64,000 nt of DNA from Isoetes taiwanensis (lineage: Eukaryota; Streptophyta; Lycopodiopsida; Isoetales; Isoetaceae), in contig JAJEKV010000136.1 of assembly GCA_021234155.1 (NCBI GenBank), positions 1,180,001-1,244,000 on the forward strand, read 5' to 3'. The notes under the pieces are model-generated. The model had not been told where the DNA came from and ran no database searches. It saw only the letters and a list, made by a program, of their open reading frames with translations. Position numbers and translations under genes: made by a program. The first letter of the stretch is position 1. Each line of letters starts with the position of its first letter. Shown here piece by piece: positions 27,201 through 37,017 of this stretch.

Positions 27201-29120
27201 CTTATCGACGCGGGTGATGGGCCAACCGACACTACTCTATTTGTTCTTGATAGCCGCGGGCACGAGATGGACACAAGATGATTACATCACCTTCTTCAAC
27301 ACATGCAAAGTTGGTTTTACGACCGAGATGCATTATACTATCGCTACAGCTTTGCCACTCCGACATGTCCCACGCCTATGCACTAGCCGCCGCAAATGAT
27401 CTCAATGCATTAAAGTGATGAGGCAAGCAAGAATGATAGATGAAAACAAAGATAGTGAGTTTAGTACCGAAAATAAGATCTCACATGTGCTAATCCTTAT
27501 GATAGCCATTATGGATGATACGTAATATGAAAGACTCAAGGGGAAACCAGAAGGTGAGAAGATTGTTTCGGTGCTTATCGGGCTAGATGAACCCCTAGTG
27601 AAAAATGTTTTTATGTCGAATCCAATTGGCGTAAGACAAAGGGAAAGGGACCGCAGATGTGGATGTGGACCTTATAGAGGACTAAGAGGAAGAGGAAGAA
27701 GAAAACTGGTCGCACCTCGCCCTTTGTTCACCAATCAAGTATGAGCTACCGACGCCAAGATAAGGGAAGGCTGAATAAGTACGGGTTTTTTTGGCCCTTT
27801 CGAAGTTTCCTCGATTGAAGCCTTCTCGCCTTTAGAGTCAACGGGTTGGGAGTTTCATGTTGGAGGTTATGTCGGGCGGGAAGCTCAAGCTAGCTAGGAA
27901 ATGCCAAAGTGTGGTCTCGATGGTCAAGCCAAGGACTTCCTTTGATATTTTTACGAAAGTGCTAGAGGTGGCACCTAGGGGTCCCGATAGGTAGTGCAAA
28001 AAATAAAGCTTCCAGCTCTAAGTTCAATTACCCGCAGATCCGGCCGCAGAGCTTGAACAAAATGAGAAAGCAGATGGAGCACATAAAGATGAATATCGAC
28101 AAGCAAGCAATTTTAACTATGCGGCCGAGAGCGCCTATCATTCCAATCACATTGAAAAATCCGATCGGGTGGATGTAGGTAAGGCAAACGAAGAAGACAA
28201 AATCCTAGATGATACACAGCTGGATTCGGAAAGCTCGAAGTCGTTAGCATAAAGAGTAATGAAGTATCAACCATAGTTCAAACACTAAGTGATGTGGTCG
28301 ACACTTCCGCGCATCAAGAAACCGAGAGTAAGCTCATCATTGCGGATGTTGAACAGAACCTTAAAGGTATGTTATTCAAACAGAATGAAAATCGCTGGCC
28401 AGCGCGATTTCAATTCTTTCAAACAGAATTGAAAATCGCCACAGCGCCGATTTCAATTTTCTTTTTCCTTGTCTCACAAGTGTGTGCTTTATTATTACGC
28501 ATCTAATCCGCCTTCCTCCAAAATTTCGTGTTCGATTTGAATGGAGTGCTCAAAAAAACGCTACCTAAAGCACAATTCCCTTTATCATGGTATGCACGTA
28601 AACCATTTGAGATGTGTAATTTAAATGGGTATATCTCAAGGTCAGATTGGAAGGGGAGATGTTAGACCAAGCTTTCACTTTATTTCAAGCAGCAATTTGG
28701 TCGCCGATGGAGAATAGAAATATACAGGAAGTTTTGAGAGTAGTTCCCGAAGTTACATAGAGATTGGGCATCCGTTTGGGATCGAGCAAATGTAAGTCAT
28801 TCAATAACCCAAGGATCCTACAGGTAAAAAAAATATTTGTGAAATGCTTGAGCGACATGATGGATGACTTCATGCTCAGAGAAGGAAGACATCATTATAG
28901 TTGATGATGACGCCTTTGAAGTGTTGCTTCAATCAGTCACAAATACTAAATCCACCATCCTCAAGATTTTGACAAAGATGACTTCCTCGCTTCGCTTTTG
29001 TCAAGATTCTGTACCTAAATAGCTACAGGAAAAACGGTCAAGAGATACAAACACTATACCCCCGCAACTTAATCTGGACAGGGAAATTGACAGGACCTAG
29101 AGAAGATCGTTTCTAGAAAG
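24216..29120 (+). CDS. Rightward transposon gene with a ParB/sulfiredoxin-like segment
   Basis: Function unknown. A likely start lies at ATG 24216 (54361 in the other copy), where the copy reads VEVGDNPKAQIPSTEAAEQA. Exon-like stretches follow: KPKAEEDVSI (about 24940), MNGMWRSSRL (25042), LKKYADKYPLGLSF, ADVVPFDMKTKKVLIWNKLE then DLIGNLDIHFMIIDGQ (about 25708-25812), LLYLFLIAAGTRWTQDDYIT (27235-27294) and VKKIFVKCLSDMMDD (about 28825-28870). A leading VPFD...NKL followed by HFMIIDGQxxxEA resembles the ParB/Srx nucleotide-binding fold (IxGxHR-type motif). Frames break very often, mainly where the two copies disagree, so exon limits cannot be fixed. The 26.0-26.4 kb part is probably intronic and full of palindromes. 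Confidence 0.45.
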
Positions 29121-29995
29121 GGAACTTTTTGATATATATGTATACGTAAATACACTTTCCAAAAAGTTTTGAATATGAAATATACTTTACACCAACCCTT
29201 TTCGAATATATATTGTGTTCTTATATCAAAGATTATTGGTTCTCAGGTAATGTATTGTTCTTTTATATTATGTGTATAGTTTGCTATACTTGCAATAATT
29301 TGTATGTATATACCGCCAATAATTTAGGTGTCTATAAATAGGTATGCATGAAATTAGCAAACCATCGGCTTTGGCCTCCGCCTTCGCTTTGTTATTATGG
29401 CACATTCTATTACTCCGCCAGATGAACCATGCACTTCTCGCAGTGCCCGAAGCTAGAAATAGAACTTCGTGGATCGGGCTTGATGTCGCTATATGAATCT
29501 CGGCCCGCTTTATCCCGATCCCTTTGATGTTGTAATCCATATTATATGGAATCCAGAAAGCATGGTTTGTTCATGATCGACAGATCTCAAAGATCACCGC
29601 AGCCACCGAATTAATTTATGATTCGGATTAGTTTTAAAGTTTATGTTCCACTATAATACGCTATTTATATAATAAAATCGCCACCACGCCACATTTGACC
29701 CACTAAAAATCTCTCGCTTTGTAGCAACTTGCTTGCTGTTATTTATTCGTAAAACACTACAATTTCAATGTTTAGATTTCGTTGTCGTCGGTGATTGTAC
29801 GAATTAATAAGCAATTCCCTACTTTTTATATTGCCAACATTCTTTCATAATATGGGTCATTTGCACTGAATATTTGGATGCCTTTGCATTTCAACATAAA
29901 ATGCATCTTCCTAGCCCGAAAATGAACTCAGTGCAAAAGTGTGGTTAATTCAATATAATGGTCAATAAAAGGCTTATACGGCGCGATTTTGGAAT

Positions 29996-30025
29996 AGACA
30001 TAATCCCAATTTAATTGAATGATGG
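29996..30025. repeat. Right terminal inverted repeat of the transposon
   Basis: Exact inverse of 17465-17494, followed by TTAA at 30026-30029. The same end recurs at 60134-60163. Confidence 0.92.
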
Positions 30026-30029
30026 TTAA

Positions 30030-31580
30030 TCTTTTACTTTTTCCAATCATGCAACCCCTGCACACAAAGTTCTTCTAATCTTCATTTACAGTATCAATAT
30101 ATCCAAGCTTCCTTAAGGCCTTTACATTATTCATATTTGTATGCCCTAAACGTTCATGCCAAGTTCTTAAAGTAGGAGCTGAGACATTATTAACTGTTGG
30201 AATTGTTTCAGGAATATCCATCTCAAAAAGATCTCCAACTCTTTTAGCCAAAAAACAGATTTTATTATCCTTCACAACTTTGCATACAAGTTTGTCAAAT
30301 AGGACTTGATAATCCAAGTCTACTAGTTGACTTATTGAAATTAGATTTTTCACAATAGAAGGTACACAAAGAACTTTTTCAATTTCCACCGTTTCCTTTG
30401 CAGATCAAACAATTTGAGCATTCCCCGCAGCCTTCACTTTTTAATTCTTCCATCTTCCAAGCTTTATGTTTTTAAATGTCGCCTTATCCCTTCCTGTGAG
30501 CAGATATGAAGACTCTATGATTGTTCTTTCAGCTCCCGAATCTACAATGAAAGATGTTTTAGCATTTTGTACCTTGCTCAAGCAATTAGAGAAAGCGTTA
30601 GTTACCTCTTTCTCCTAATCCTTTTCACATTCAATAACCGCCACATTGGTATTTGCCGCTTTTAGTATCTCCTCGCTTTTACTTTTATTTAAGCTCCAAT
30701 TATTGGGTTTTTACCCTCACTGCCATTACTATCTTCTTGATTTGGGCATTTAAAAGATACATGCCCTATCCCTTCACATGTAAAATATGTCCTCCTCAAC
30801 ACTCTTTGATCAATCAAATTTTAAATCTCCTACTTCACCACAACCATAACAGGTCCAATCTGCTACCTTTGTTGTCATTATAGCCTTTTTTTTTTCTAAC
30901 AACAAGTACCTCAATGTAATCTTCATCGCCCTCATTCTCATTTTCGACCACAAACATTTGTTCTATTCCCCGCCCTTGTAATTTGCTTGCCTCTCCTCTC
31001 GGGTTTTGGTAACTCGCCCTTACAAGTGTAGCTAATGTTCCATGATTAGTAAACATTTTGGAAGTTGCTAAAATCTGATGACTTACAGACATTGTTACCC
31101 CAGCCGCCTCCAAATTTGTACATAGAGAGTCAAACTTATGGAACATAGTGCTATCTTGTCATCAAATCTCATTTTTCTAATCTCCTTTTCCAAAACATCT
31201 ATCTGTGAAGAGCTCTTTATTTGATATGTTTTAATTAAATAACTCCATGCATCCCTAGGACTCAGATCCCTTAAGCATTATGCTAGAAGCAACTTTGCAC
31301 ATGATTATGGCTTTAGCCTGACTGATTTTCAGCTCTTCACTTAGCTTATCACTGGTACACTTACCCCTTTTGATTTGTTTACTCCTCCGACTTTGTCAAG
31401 ATTCACCCCATCGCGAAAGCTACTTGTTTCATCAACAACATCAGTACTTGGTTCAATAATGTACCATAGCCCTTCAAATTGCAGAACCTTCTTGACTCTC
31501 TCTTTCCATATCTCGAATCCCCCAACTCCTTGAAACACTTCAACTGAACTTAGTAGAGTAGCTCCAAATCGTGTGGACAT
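30030..31580 (-). pseudogene. Copia gag, protease and GAG-pre-integrase part
   Basis: The minus strand opens with MSTRFGATLLSSVEVF (31580), the usual N-terminus of a Copia gag, and continues through FHKFDSLCTNLEAAGVTMS to a CCHC knuckle (CYGCGE, clearer in the copy at 61000). The aspartic protease box FIVDSGAERTIIESS (about 30560-30516) and the GAG-pre-integrase motif WHERLGHTNMNNVKALRKLG (30162-30103) follow. The frame then runs to CMIGKSK at the transposon edge. Frames are broken more often here than in the second copy at 60167-61721. Confidence 0.9.
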
Positions 31581-31586
31581 TGTATA

Positions 31587-31602
31587 GCTTGCCCTGATAC
31601 CA
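31587..31602 (-). other. Copia primer-binding site
   Basis: On the minus strand TGGTATCAGGGCAAGC lies one base inside the 5' LTR. It matches the initiator-Met tRNA type of PBS usual in plant Copia elements. Confidence 0.85.
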
Positions 31603-31603
31603 C

Positions 31604-32007
31604 TAAAAGAAAAACCTTTACACTAGCAATAGTTAATTGGTATTGTAATATCTCCAATGTCACACACTTATAGTTTAATGCTAAAATCAAAGAGTGTGAA
31701 TAGTAACCAAATCAAACAATCATCGTGGAACTTTGCTCGACATCGTTTTCAATCTATCTATCTAGATAGATCAATTTCAACTTATATACGCTAGGGATCT
31801 CGCTTTCCAAAGAATCCATTTATCATACCCTTTGATTAGCATGTCGGCAAGCCTAGATCCTTGTGTTTGAATCTACCTCACGGAACACTATTCACCGAAA
31901 GCTAGGTTTTAGGATTAACCATAAATAATTCAATATTTACAATCTAAGACCATTGTCTTATATATATTTATATTCAATGATAAATGATATAGACCTTTTA
32001 TGTCTCA
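31604..32007 (-). repeat. Copia 5' LTR
   Basis: About 404 bp, aligned along its whole length with 13589-13974 and with 61745-62150. Confidence 0.9.
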
Positions 32008-32560
32008 ACTAGGTCTATATAGTCTTCAGATTCCCCTAGGTTTCCTTATATTTTATGAGGTTCTCCAAGAGTCCATCCAGACTCCCCTAGATTCTCAAAG
32101 ATTTTATGAAGATTCCCTTACATTTTATGATATTCCCTTAGATTTCCTTTGGATTCCCTTAAATTCTACAAGATATTATGTGGATTCCCTTATATTCTCT
32201 AAGATATTATGAGATACCCTTAGATTTTGTATAATTCGCTCAGATTCTATGAAGATTTTATTAGCTTATATTCTCAAAGACATTACGAAGATCCCCCTAG
32301 ATTCTCCAAGATTCCCTTAGATTTTATAATATTTCCTAAGATTTGCCAGTATTCCCTCTTTAGGAAGATTCTCTTGGATTCCAGCAAAAAATTACTATTT
32401 TTAAGATTTTTTTCAAATTTTACTATTCTTAGCAACTTCTATTTTAAGTTGAGATACTTATTCATGCTTGTTAACCATTCAAAGCTCATCAGTTCACTCT
32501 CACGACATTTTAGAACATCCAGTAGAAAGTTACTATTTTTAGGAACTTTTTAAAAAATTA
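32008..32560. repeat. Degenerate AGATTCCC/AGATTTTATGAAG repeat, right of Copia
   Basis: Units such as CTTAGATTTTATGAAGATTC and AGATTCCCTTAGATTTTAT recur with a spacing of about 20-25 bases to about 32340. They are followed by TTACTATTTTTAG-type motifs. The open frames across it are products of the repetition. Repeated at 62150-62700. Confidence 0.75.
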
Positions 32561-33589
32561 CTCTTTTTAGCAACTTCTATTTAGGTTCAGGTCCCTATTA
32601 GCATTCACATGATAAACTTTTTCTGAAGCAGCGGGCACCCACAACAGTGAGCTGTAATATCGCTTCAAAAAAAAAAAAAAATCGCCACACTGACGGCCTC
32701 ACGCAGATTTGGTTGTTGCTAAAAGGACTTGACTGCGAGACATGGCTGCAAATTGGCTGCAAAGGATGTTTTAGTCACATGCGAACATAATGGGATCTTC
32801 ATCAACAGTTCTTTTCTAGCTGTTGCTAATTTTCCCAATCTGTGCCTGCAATGTAGCATGATCCAAAACAACATGTGAGCAGAAAAGCCAAAAGAGCCAT
32901 CCAACTGCTCCACAGTTACTGCAGCTACAAATCCGATCCATCATGTGAATGCTGCATAATTGATCATTCTAATAACTTACCTCCATGATATACAAGATCT
33001 AGTAAAAATTACTATAAATTTATTATTTATAGATACTTTCTATTTTAGGTTGAGGTGCTTATCCATTCTACTTGAGCAGTGAAAGAACGTTTTAGAACTC
33101 TCTAAAAAGACCCTAGAACTATTAGAACTTTCTAGGGAGGTATTAGTAGGAAAAAAAAAAGTGATTTTCCGGCAATAAAAAATCCAAAAATAAATATTTC
33201 AGGGCAAAAAAACCTAAAAACAATTACATTTGGCATCCGGAAAGGGTTCCGGCAGGGACGTCGCAGCGATCCTACTTTTCTAATTTGCAGCTACCAGGTC
33301 GATGGTCCGGCAGCTGTTTACTGCCGGATTTGGTGCTATTTTCATTTTCTTTATTGCACATAGTTGCTTGCTCGGCAGTTATTGGGGTCTGCGTGGGCGA
33401 TGGAGCCAGCAATCTGGCTTTTTGGGTCGTGATTTCTTAACATGTTTATCCAATTCTGATTTAATCAGAAGCTCTCCAGATAGATGGCGCTGTAGCGACA
33501 GGACTCGGTCTTCTAAATGAACTACTCCTGTGTCCACCCATCTTACGCCAGCGAAATCTGATTCCAGTCCCTGCGCCTCCTAAATCCGC
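32561..33589. other. Mostly featureless stretch with an A-tract and one small open frame
   Basis: An A-tract lies at about 32669-32682 (longer, about 22 bases, at 62811-62832 in the other copy). A 64-codon minus-strand frame (32913-32719) is identical in both copies, but that only reflects the recent duplication. It contains FGFSAHMLFWIMLHCRHRL and no known motif. Nothing else is supported. Confidence 0.35.
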
Positions 33590-33597
33590 CGCCCTTC

Positions 33598-33706
33598 TCT
33601 GTATACCAGATAAGCGTTAGCTCAAGCTTCGTTTTAGAGTCTTTTCTCTGTAAACCAGGTAAGCGTTAGTTCAAGCTTCGTTTTAGAGTTAAGTTTCGTT
33701 GGGCAT
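33598..33706. repeat. Short tandem duplication upstream of the F-box gene
   Basis: CTCTGTA(T/A)ACCAG followed by TAAGCGTTAG(C/T)TCAAGC and TTCGTTTTAGAGT occurs twice, about 52-55 bp apart (about 33598-33650 and 33650-33695). Each contains an AG|GTAAGC-like donor. It is probably in the 5' leader. Copy at about 63735-63830. Confidence 0.75.
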
Positions 33707-33754
33707 GGCAAATGTAAAGTTTACTTGAACCGTAACATTTGATTCCCACCACGT

Positions 33755-34180
33755 ATGGCTTTTCTCGTTGAATTAAATTCGCTCCATATCTTTGCGGTTT
33801 TTTTGATTAAAATACTGCTTCCTTGCCCCAAATCCGGCAGTTTTAGCCTCAAATCCGATTCGAAAGAACAGTATAGACAGAGATATGGAGGTTTGAAGCG
33901 GTGCAGAAATTGGGGAAGTTCGGCAGTGGAAGAAAATGACGATTTGCTTTTCAAAATTCTGGCTTTTTTGGATCCAAAGAGTCTGGCTAGGGAACCTATG
34001 TGAATAATCGATGGAAAAAATCTCTATCTGATGAAAATTTATGGGAAGGCATTTGCACACAAAGCTGGCGGACCAATCCGTCTAATAACAGGGATAAATA
34101 GCTTAAAACTGTGGTTTTTAGCTCTTGGAAGCTTCCAGAGAATCTATGTCCTCTGCTTAAGGCCTTTTTCGAATTGAAAA
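33755..34180 (+). CDS. F-box protein resembling GID2/SLY1, frame interrupted
   Basis: F-box subunit of an SCF ubiquitin ligase; the GID2/SLY1 group recruits DELLA proteins in gibberellin signalling. The frame from ATG 33755 reaches ENDDLLFKILAFLDPKSLA (about 33932-33988, the F-box). After a shift at about 33998-34003 it continues as VNNRWKKSLSDENLWEGICT then QSWRTNPSNN (about 34001-34090). After an in-frame TAG it reads LKTVV, and after another shift FLALGSFQRIYVLCLRPFSN (about 34109-34170). The VVLALGxFxRxY-LxLxP ending is characteristic of the GID2/SLY1 group. The TAG may stand for CAG, and CCTATGTG for CCTGTGTG, so the gene may be intact in reality. The second copy is cut by the window end. 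Confidence 0.62.
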
Positions 34181-34887
34181 TTTTCTGAGAATAAACAGAC
34201 GTGGAGAAAAGAGGAGACCTTCTCCGCCCCTTCTGGATCCGCCAACCTTCTCCGCCCCTTCGCCAAATCATGGGGTCGCAATTTATCTGCACGGTTTGGA
34301 AACACTTAGAAATAGCTGCAAATCTTGAGATTGAAATGCAGGCGTACACCTACACCTTACACCTTGGCCATCACATTGGGCAGTGATTCTTCCTTTCCAG
34401 TTTCGCCTTTTAACAAGTGATATAAGCCCACTACAGTTTCCAGAAGACTTTGAGTTTAACTTTCAAATTTCTCTGCACACAAGATCTCTGTCGGTGGTCA
34501 GATTTGAAGAGGCAAAAGGATTAGAAAGTATTAGAACAGAGCCTGTGGTAGAACAAATTATCACAGATACTTGATAGGCATTATGAGAGGGCATCCCAGC
34601 CCACTACCGAAAAGAGGCCACAATTTCATTTAACTAGGTGATTCCTGCATTGTTGGATATGGCTACAGTAGTAAACGATAGTAAACAGGGGGAAAAAATA
34701 GGCTTAATGATAAAGAGGGAAAAATAACTCGGCTTACCATGTTTGAATCTCAGAATATGGAGCTTTGATGAGCTGGTCTGAATGCATATCAAGAAAACTA
34801 CAATTTATATTGCAATAAACCACGAATTGAGTACTCAACTTAATCGATTATTCAAGACAGTCCGGCAAGAAATGGATTGGGTGCTGT
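34181..34887. other. Downstream part of the F-box locus, possible exon
   Basis: GSANLLRPFAKSW followed by LSARFGNT can be read from about 34225 to 34305, and an open stretch at 34383-34574 (FRLLTSDISPLQFPEDFEFN) begins just after a CAG acceptor-like site. They could be 3' coding or UTR sequence of the F-box gene. I see no known domain. Confidence 0.25.
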
Positions 34888-35090
34888 TCATATTTGAGGC
34901 ATATCAGAAACATCTATGACCTGTTCTGCACAATCAAGAAGCGTCTCCCTGAAGCTCTTTTGAATCTGTGATGCATTGAAGTGGAAGAAAGCTGCGTGCC
35001 TCCGAAGAGCAGAGGATGTTGCAGCAGTCCTTTTCATCTTTGAATGGCAGATAAAACCACGGTATGAACTCTGAGAAATTATTTGAATAC
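34888..35090 (-). CDS. Exon-like C-terminal coding fragment, unrecognised
   Basis: After a CTCAG acceptor the minus strand reads SSYRGFICHSKMKRTAATSS, then LRRHAAFFHFNASQIQKSF and LLDCAEQVIDVSDMPQI, ending with a stop at 34888. Composition and codon pattern look like a genuine exon. The family is not recognised. A further minus-strand stretch, EEQFEYFEVLRGILEN (about 35190-35140), may be a neighbouring exon. It may be the end of a gene whose other exons were lost or displaced. Confidence 0.35.
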
Positions 35091-35130
35091 ATAGAGATAA
35101 GGAAAACTTACATAAATGCGCCTGCATCAT

Positions 35131-36050
35131 CCTTAATTTTCCAAGATGCCTCTCAAAACTTCAAAGTACTCAAATTGCTCTTCGGGCATGCTCGGTCAGG
35201 AGATTAGGCAAAACTAGAGGCCATATCCATCGTCACAACTTGCTTCAGAGTTCAAAACTACATTTTCAAATCAATCGTGTCTACCGTCAAAAATAATAAA
35301 ATGGATTAAACAAATGAAATAAGGAGGCAAGTGAATTAGGTAAATGCCAGAAGTGCGAAATAGTAGTGGGAGGAGATCTTTAGTCAAGGTAAATCTGACA
35401 TAATACAGGTAAATAAAGGATAGAACAAGGGTGGGCAAGATACAGATAGATGGAAAGGCAATTGTTAAGTGGGCACTTCGGCAACCAAAAGATCGACATT
35501 AATAAATGGGTAGCTCTGAATGGCACCCATGTGTTCTTAAGCTATTGTAAACGACAATTTGTTTAAGTAGTACCACGTGTCCATGAGATTGAGAAACACC
35601 ACTCCTAATTGACATGCTAATATGTTATATATGAACCAATAAAGCATATTTCATATTGAGCTATGAGTCTACATATCGCTGTTTGTAATAGAAGACATTG
35701 ATTATTGTTTATTATATGCATAAGATTTAGGAGCTAGCTGGAGCGGCGAAGTCTGTCCATTGCCTTCCAAACTTGGACCATTGAGAGCTGTCTCAAAATA
35801 TCTTGCATCCAAAAAATAAAAAATAAAGAAAAAGTCCTAATGGGCAGATTTTGCAGCACACAACAATGAACATCTCAATTAATATTTTGTATTCATTGTG
35901 TTAAAATTTTCAGATGTATAATAATCTCAATAAATCTTCCAATTATTTCAATACGCCATAAATCAATTGGATCTCCATGGAAGGGCATGCATATGGACCT
36001 ATTTCGAAAAAGCTTTTATTTTAGTTGCAAAGAAGCTTCAGAAAATCTTT
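35131..36050. other. No feature seen
   Basis: AT-rich intergenic sequence with no convincing coding frame, repeat or RNA gene beyond the exon-like trace noted at 35140-35190. Confidence 0.4.
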
Positions 36051-36470
36051 GAAATAGGAATATAATCTAGGGGAATCTTCATAAGATTCTAGGAGAATCT
36101 ATACAGACAAATCTTAAGAATCTATGAAACTGCCAATAGAATCTTCAGGGACCTAAGGGAACCTTAAGACAAACTTGACAAATTTGTGATAATCTAAAGA
36201 GAATCTTTGGAAATCTAAGGGAATTTCCATATAGCCTTTGCAAATTTGGAAGAATCTTGATAGAATCTTCGAGAAACTGGGGGAATCTTTATACAATCTT
36301 AGAGAATCTATGAGCAACCAAGCAAATCCTAATAAATCTTGGTGCATCCAAGCGAATCTCCATAAAAGCCATTGGAATCTAACACAATCTTGATGGAATC
36401 TGAAAAACCTAGGGGCATCTTCACAAAATTTTAAAATTTTAGGAGAGTCTACATAGAACCTTGACTAAAA
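36050..36470. repeat. Degenerate AATCT repeat, inverse of the AGATTCCC family
   Basis: Units like GGGGAATCTTCATAAGATTC and AGAGAATCTATGA recur every 20-30 bases. They are the reverse complement of the repeat flanking the Copia element, so the family occurs here in opposite orientation. Confidence 0.65.
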
Positions 36471-36754
36471 TCATTAGCTTAGATGTTAAGGCCCATCAAC
36501 TACTTGAACATGCAAATGATCAATTGGATGCCATGTTTTGTTAATGAATCACAAGCTCTTTAACTCTTAGACAAATTTCAACCACGATCCTTCAAAACAC
36601 AATGCAAAATTTGTGTATTTTTGGAATCACATTTCGTATAAGGGCATGGATACTGTTGATCACATTTCATCTAATGGAAATTCCTAGAAAGCTATGTGTA
36701 TGCTCTAACTACCTTACCATGGTTTCATCTAATCCAACTCCTACAACTACACAA

Positions 36755-36775
36755 AGCGCCGGCTTCGCCGGCGCT
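36755..36775. repeat. GC-rich perfect hairpin
   Basis: AGCGCCGGC-TTC-GCCGGCGCT: 9-bp arms and a 3-base loop in AT-rich surroundings. Confidence 0.85.
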
Positions 36776-36802
36776 AAATTCTTGTATATAATATAATTGA
36801 TG

Positions 36803-36890
36803 CCTTCCTCAGTGGTTGGCATGGGTATTTTTTGAGGGTTTTAACTCTATAGGACCGGGTTCAATTCTCGCTTCTACGGGAACTTTTTAA
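36803..36890 (+). mobile_element. tRNA-derived SINE-like sequence
   Basis: CTCAGTGGTTGGCATGGG resembles an RNA polymerase III A box, and GGTTCAATTCT (36858-36868) fits a B box about 45 bases further on. It does not fold as a complete tRNA. No clear tail or target duplication was found. Confidence 0.4.
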
Positions 36891-37017
36891 GTTGAGGACG
36901 AAATGGTCTAAGAATTAGAATAGGATGTCTTAGAAGCTTGTAGATCATCAAGATTTGATAATGTAAATAGTTCAGATTAGTCTAGATTGACGATCTAATT
37001 CATTCTCGCGGACGCCC

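Larger units (their letters stand above)
22440..29995. repeat. Dispersed AAATCGC...GCGATTT palindromes of the transposon
   Basis: At about a dozen or more sites the flanks AAATCGC and GCGATTT (or variants) face each other around a few GC-rich bases: near 22443, 22551, 22595, 23133, 23187, 24706, several between 26030 and 26345, 28390, 28431 and 29975. The two copies of the transposon disagree in the core at almost every site. A core of CTGCAG, giving AAATCGCTGCAGCGATTT, would explain both readings, but this is inference. Confidence 0.6.
17465..30025. mobile_element. 12.56-kb TIR DNA transposon inserted in Copia
   Basis: Perfect 30-bp inverted repeats begin CCATCATTCAATTAAATTGG (17465-17494) and end as the exact inverse at 29996-30025. 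The bases outside are TCAA (left, 17461-17464) and TTAA (right, 30026-30029), suggesting a TTAA target with one change. The insertion splits Copia exactly: the GAG-pre-integrase frame ends CMIGKSK at the right and integrase resumes with FAKRSKR at the left. Cargo: a leftward transposase-like gene (20704-17715), a simple-sequence centre (20.9-22.3 kb), rightward coding DNA (22.7-29.1 kb) and one leftward exon (23784-23431). The right 10.9 kb is repeated at 49272-60163. Confidence 0.85.
13589..32007 (-). mobile_element. Ty1/Copia LTR retrotransposon, interrupted by two insertions
   Basis: Read on the minus strand the order is 5' LTR (32007-31604), primer-binding site, gag, protease and GAG-pre-integrase (31580-30030), [TIR transposon], integrase (17460-16786), reverse transcriptase (16844-16011), [composite insert], rest of RT and RNase H (14960-13979), 3' LTR (13974-13589). 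Integrase before RT is the Copia order. The element is dead: two insertions, a YVDD to YVGD change and an RT deletion. The 5' and 3' LTRs differ by substitutions and small indels, so the insertion is not recent. I found no convincing target duplication; the flanks are the degenerate repeat. Confidence 0.92.

Noticed and set aside
13584-32012. Target-site duplication of the Copia element
   Set aside because: GATTC at the left and ACTAG at the right do not match; the flanking repeat is too degenerate to decide.
32719-32913. 64-codon minus-strand frame conserved in both copies (also 62863-63057)
   Set aside because: Identity between copies reflects the recent duplication, not selection; no motif or splice support.
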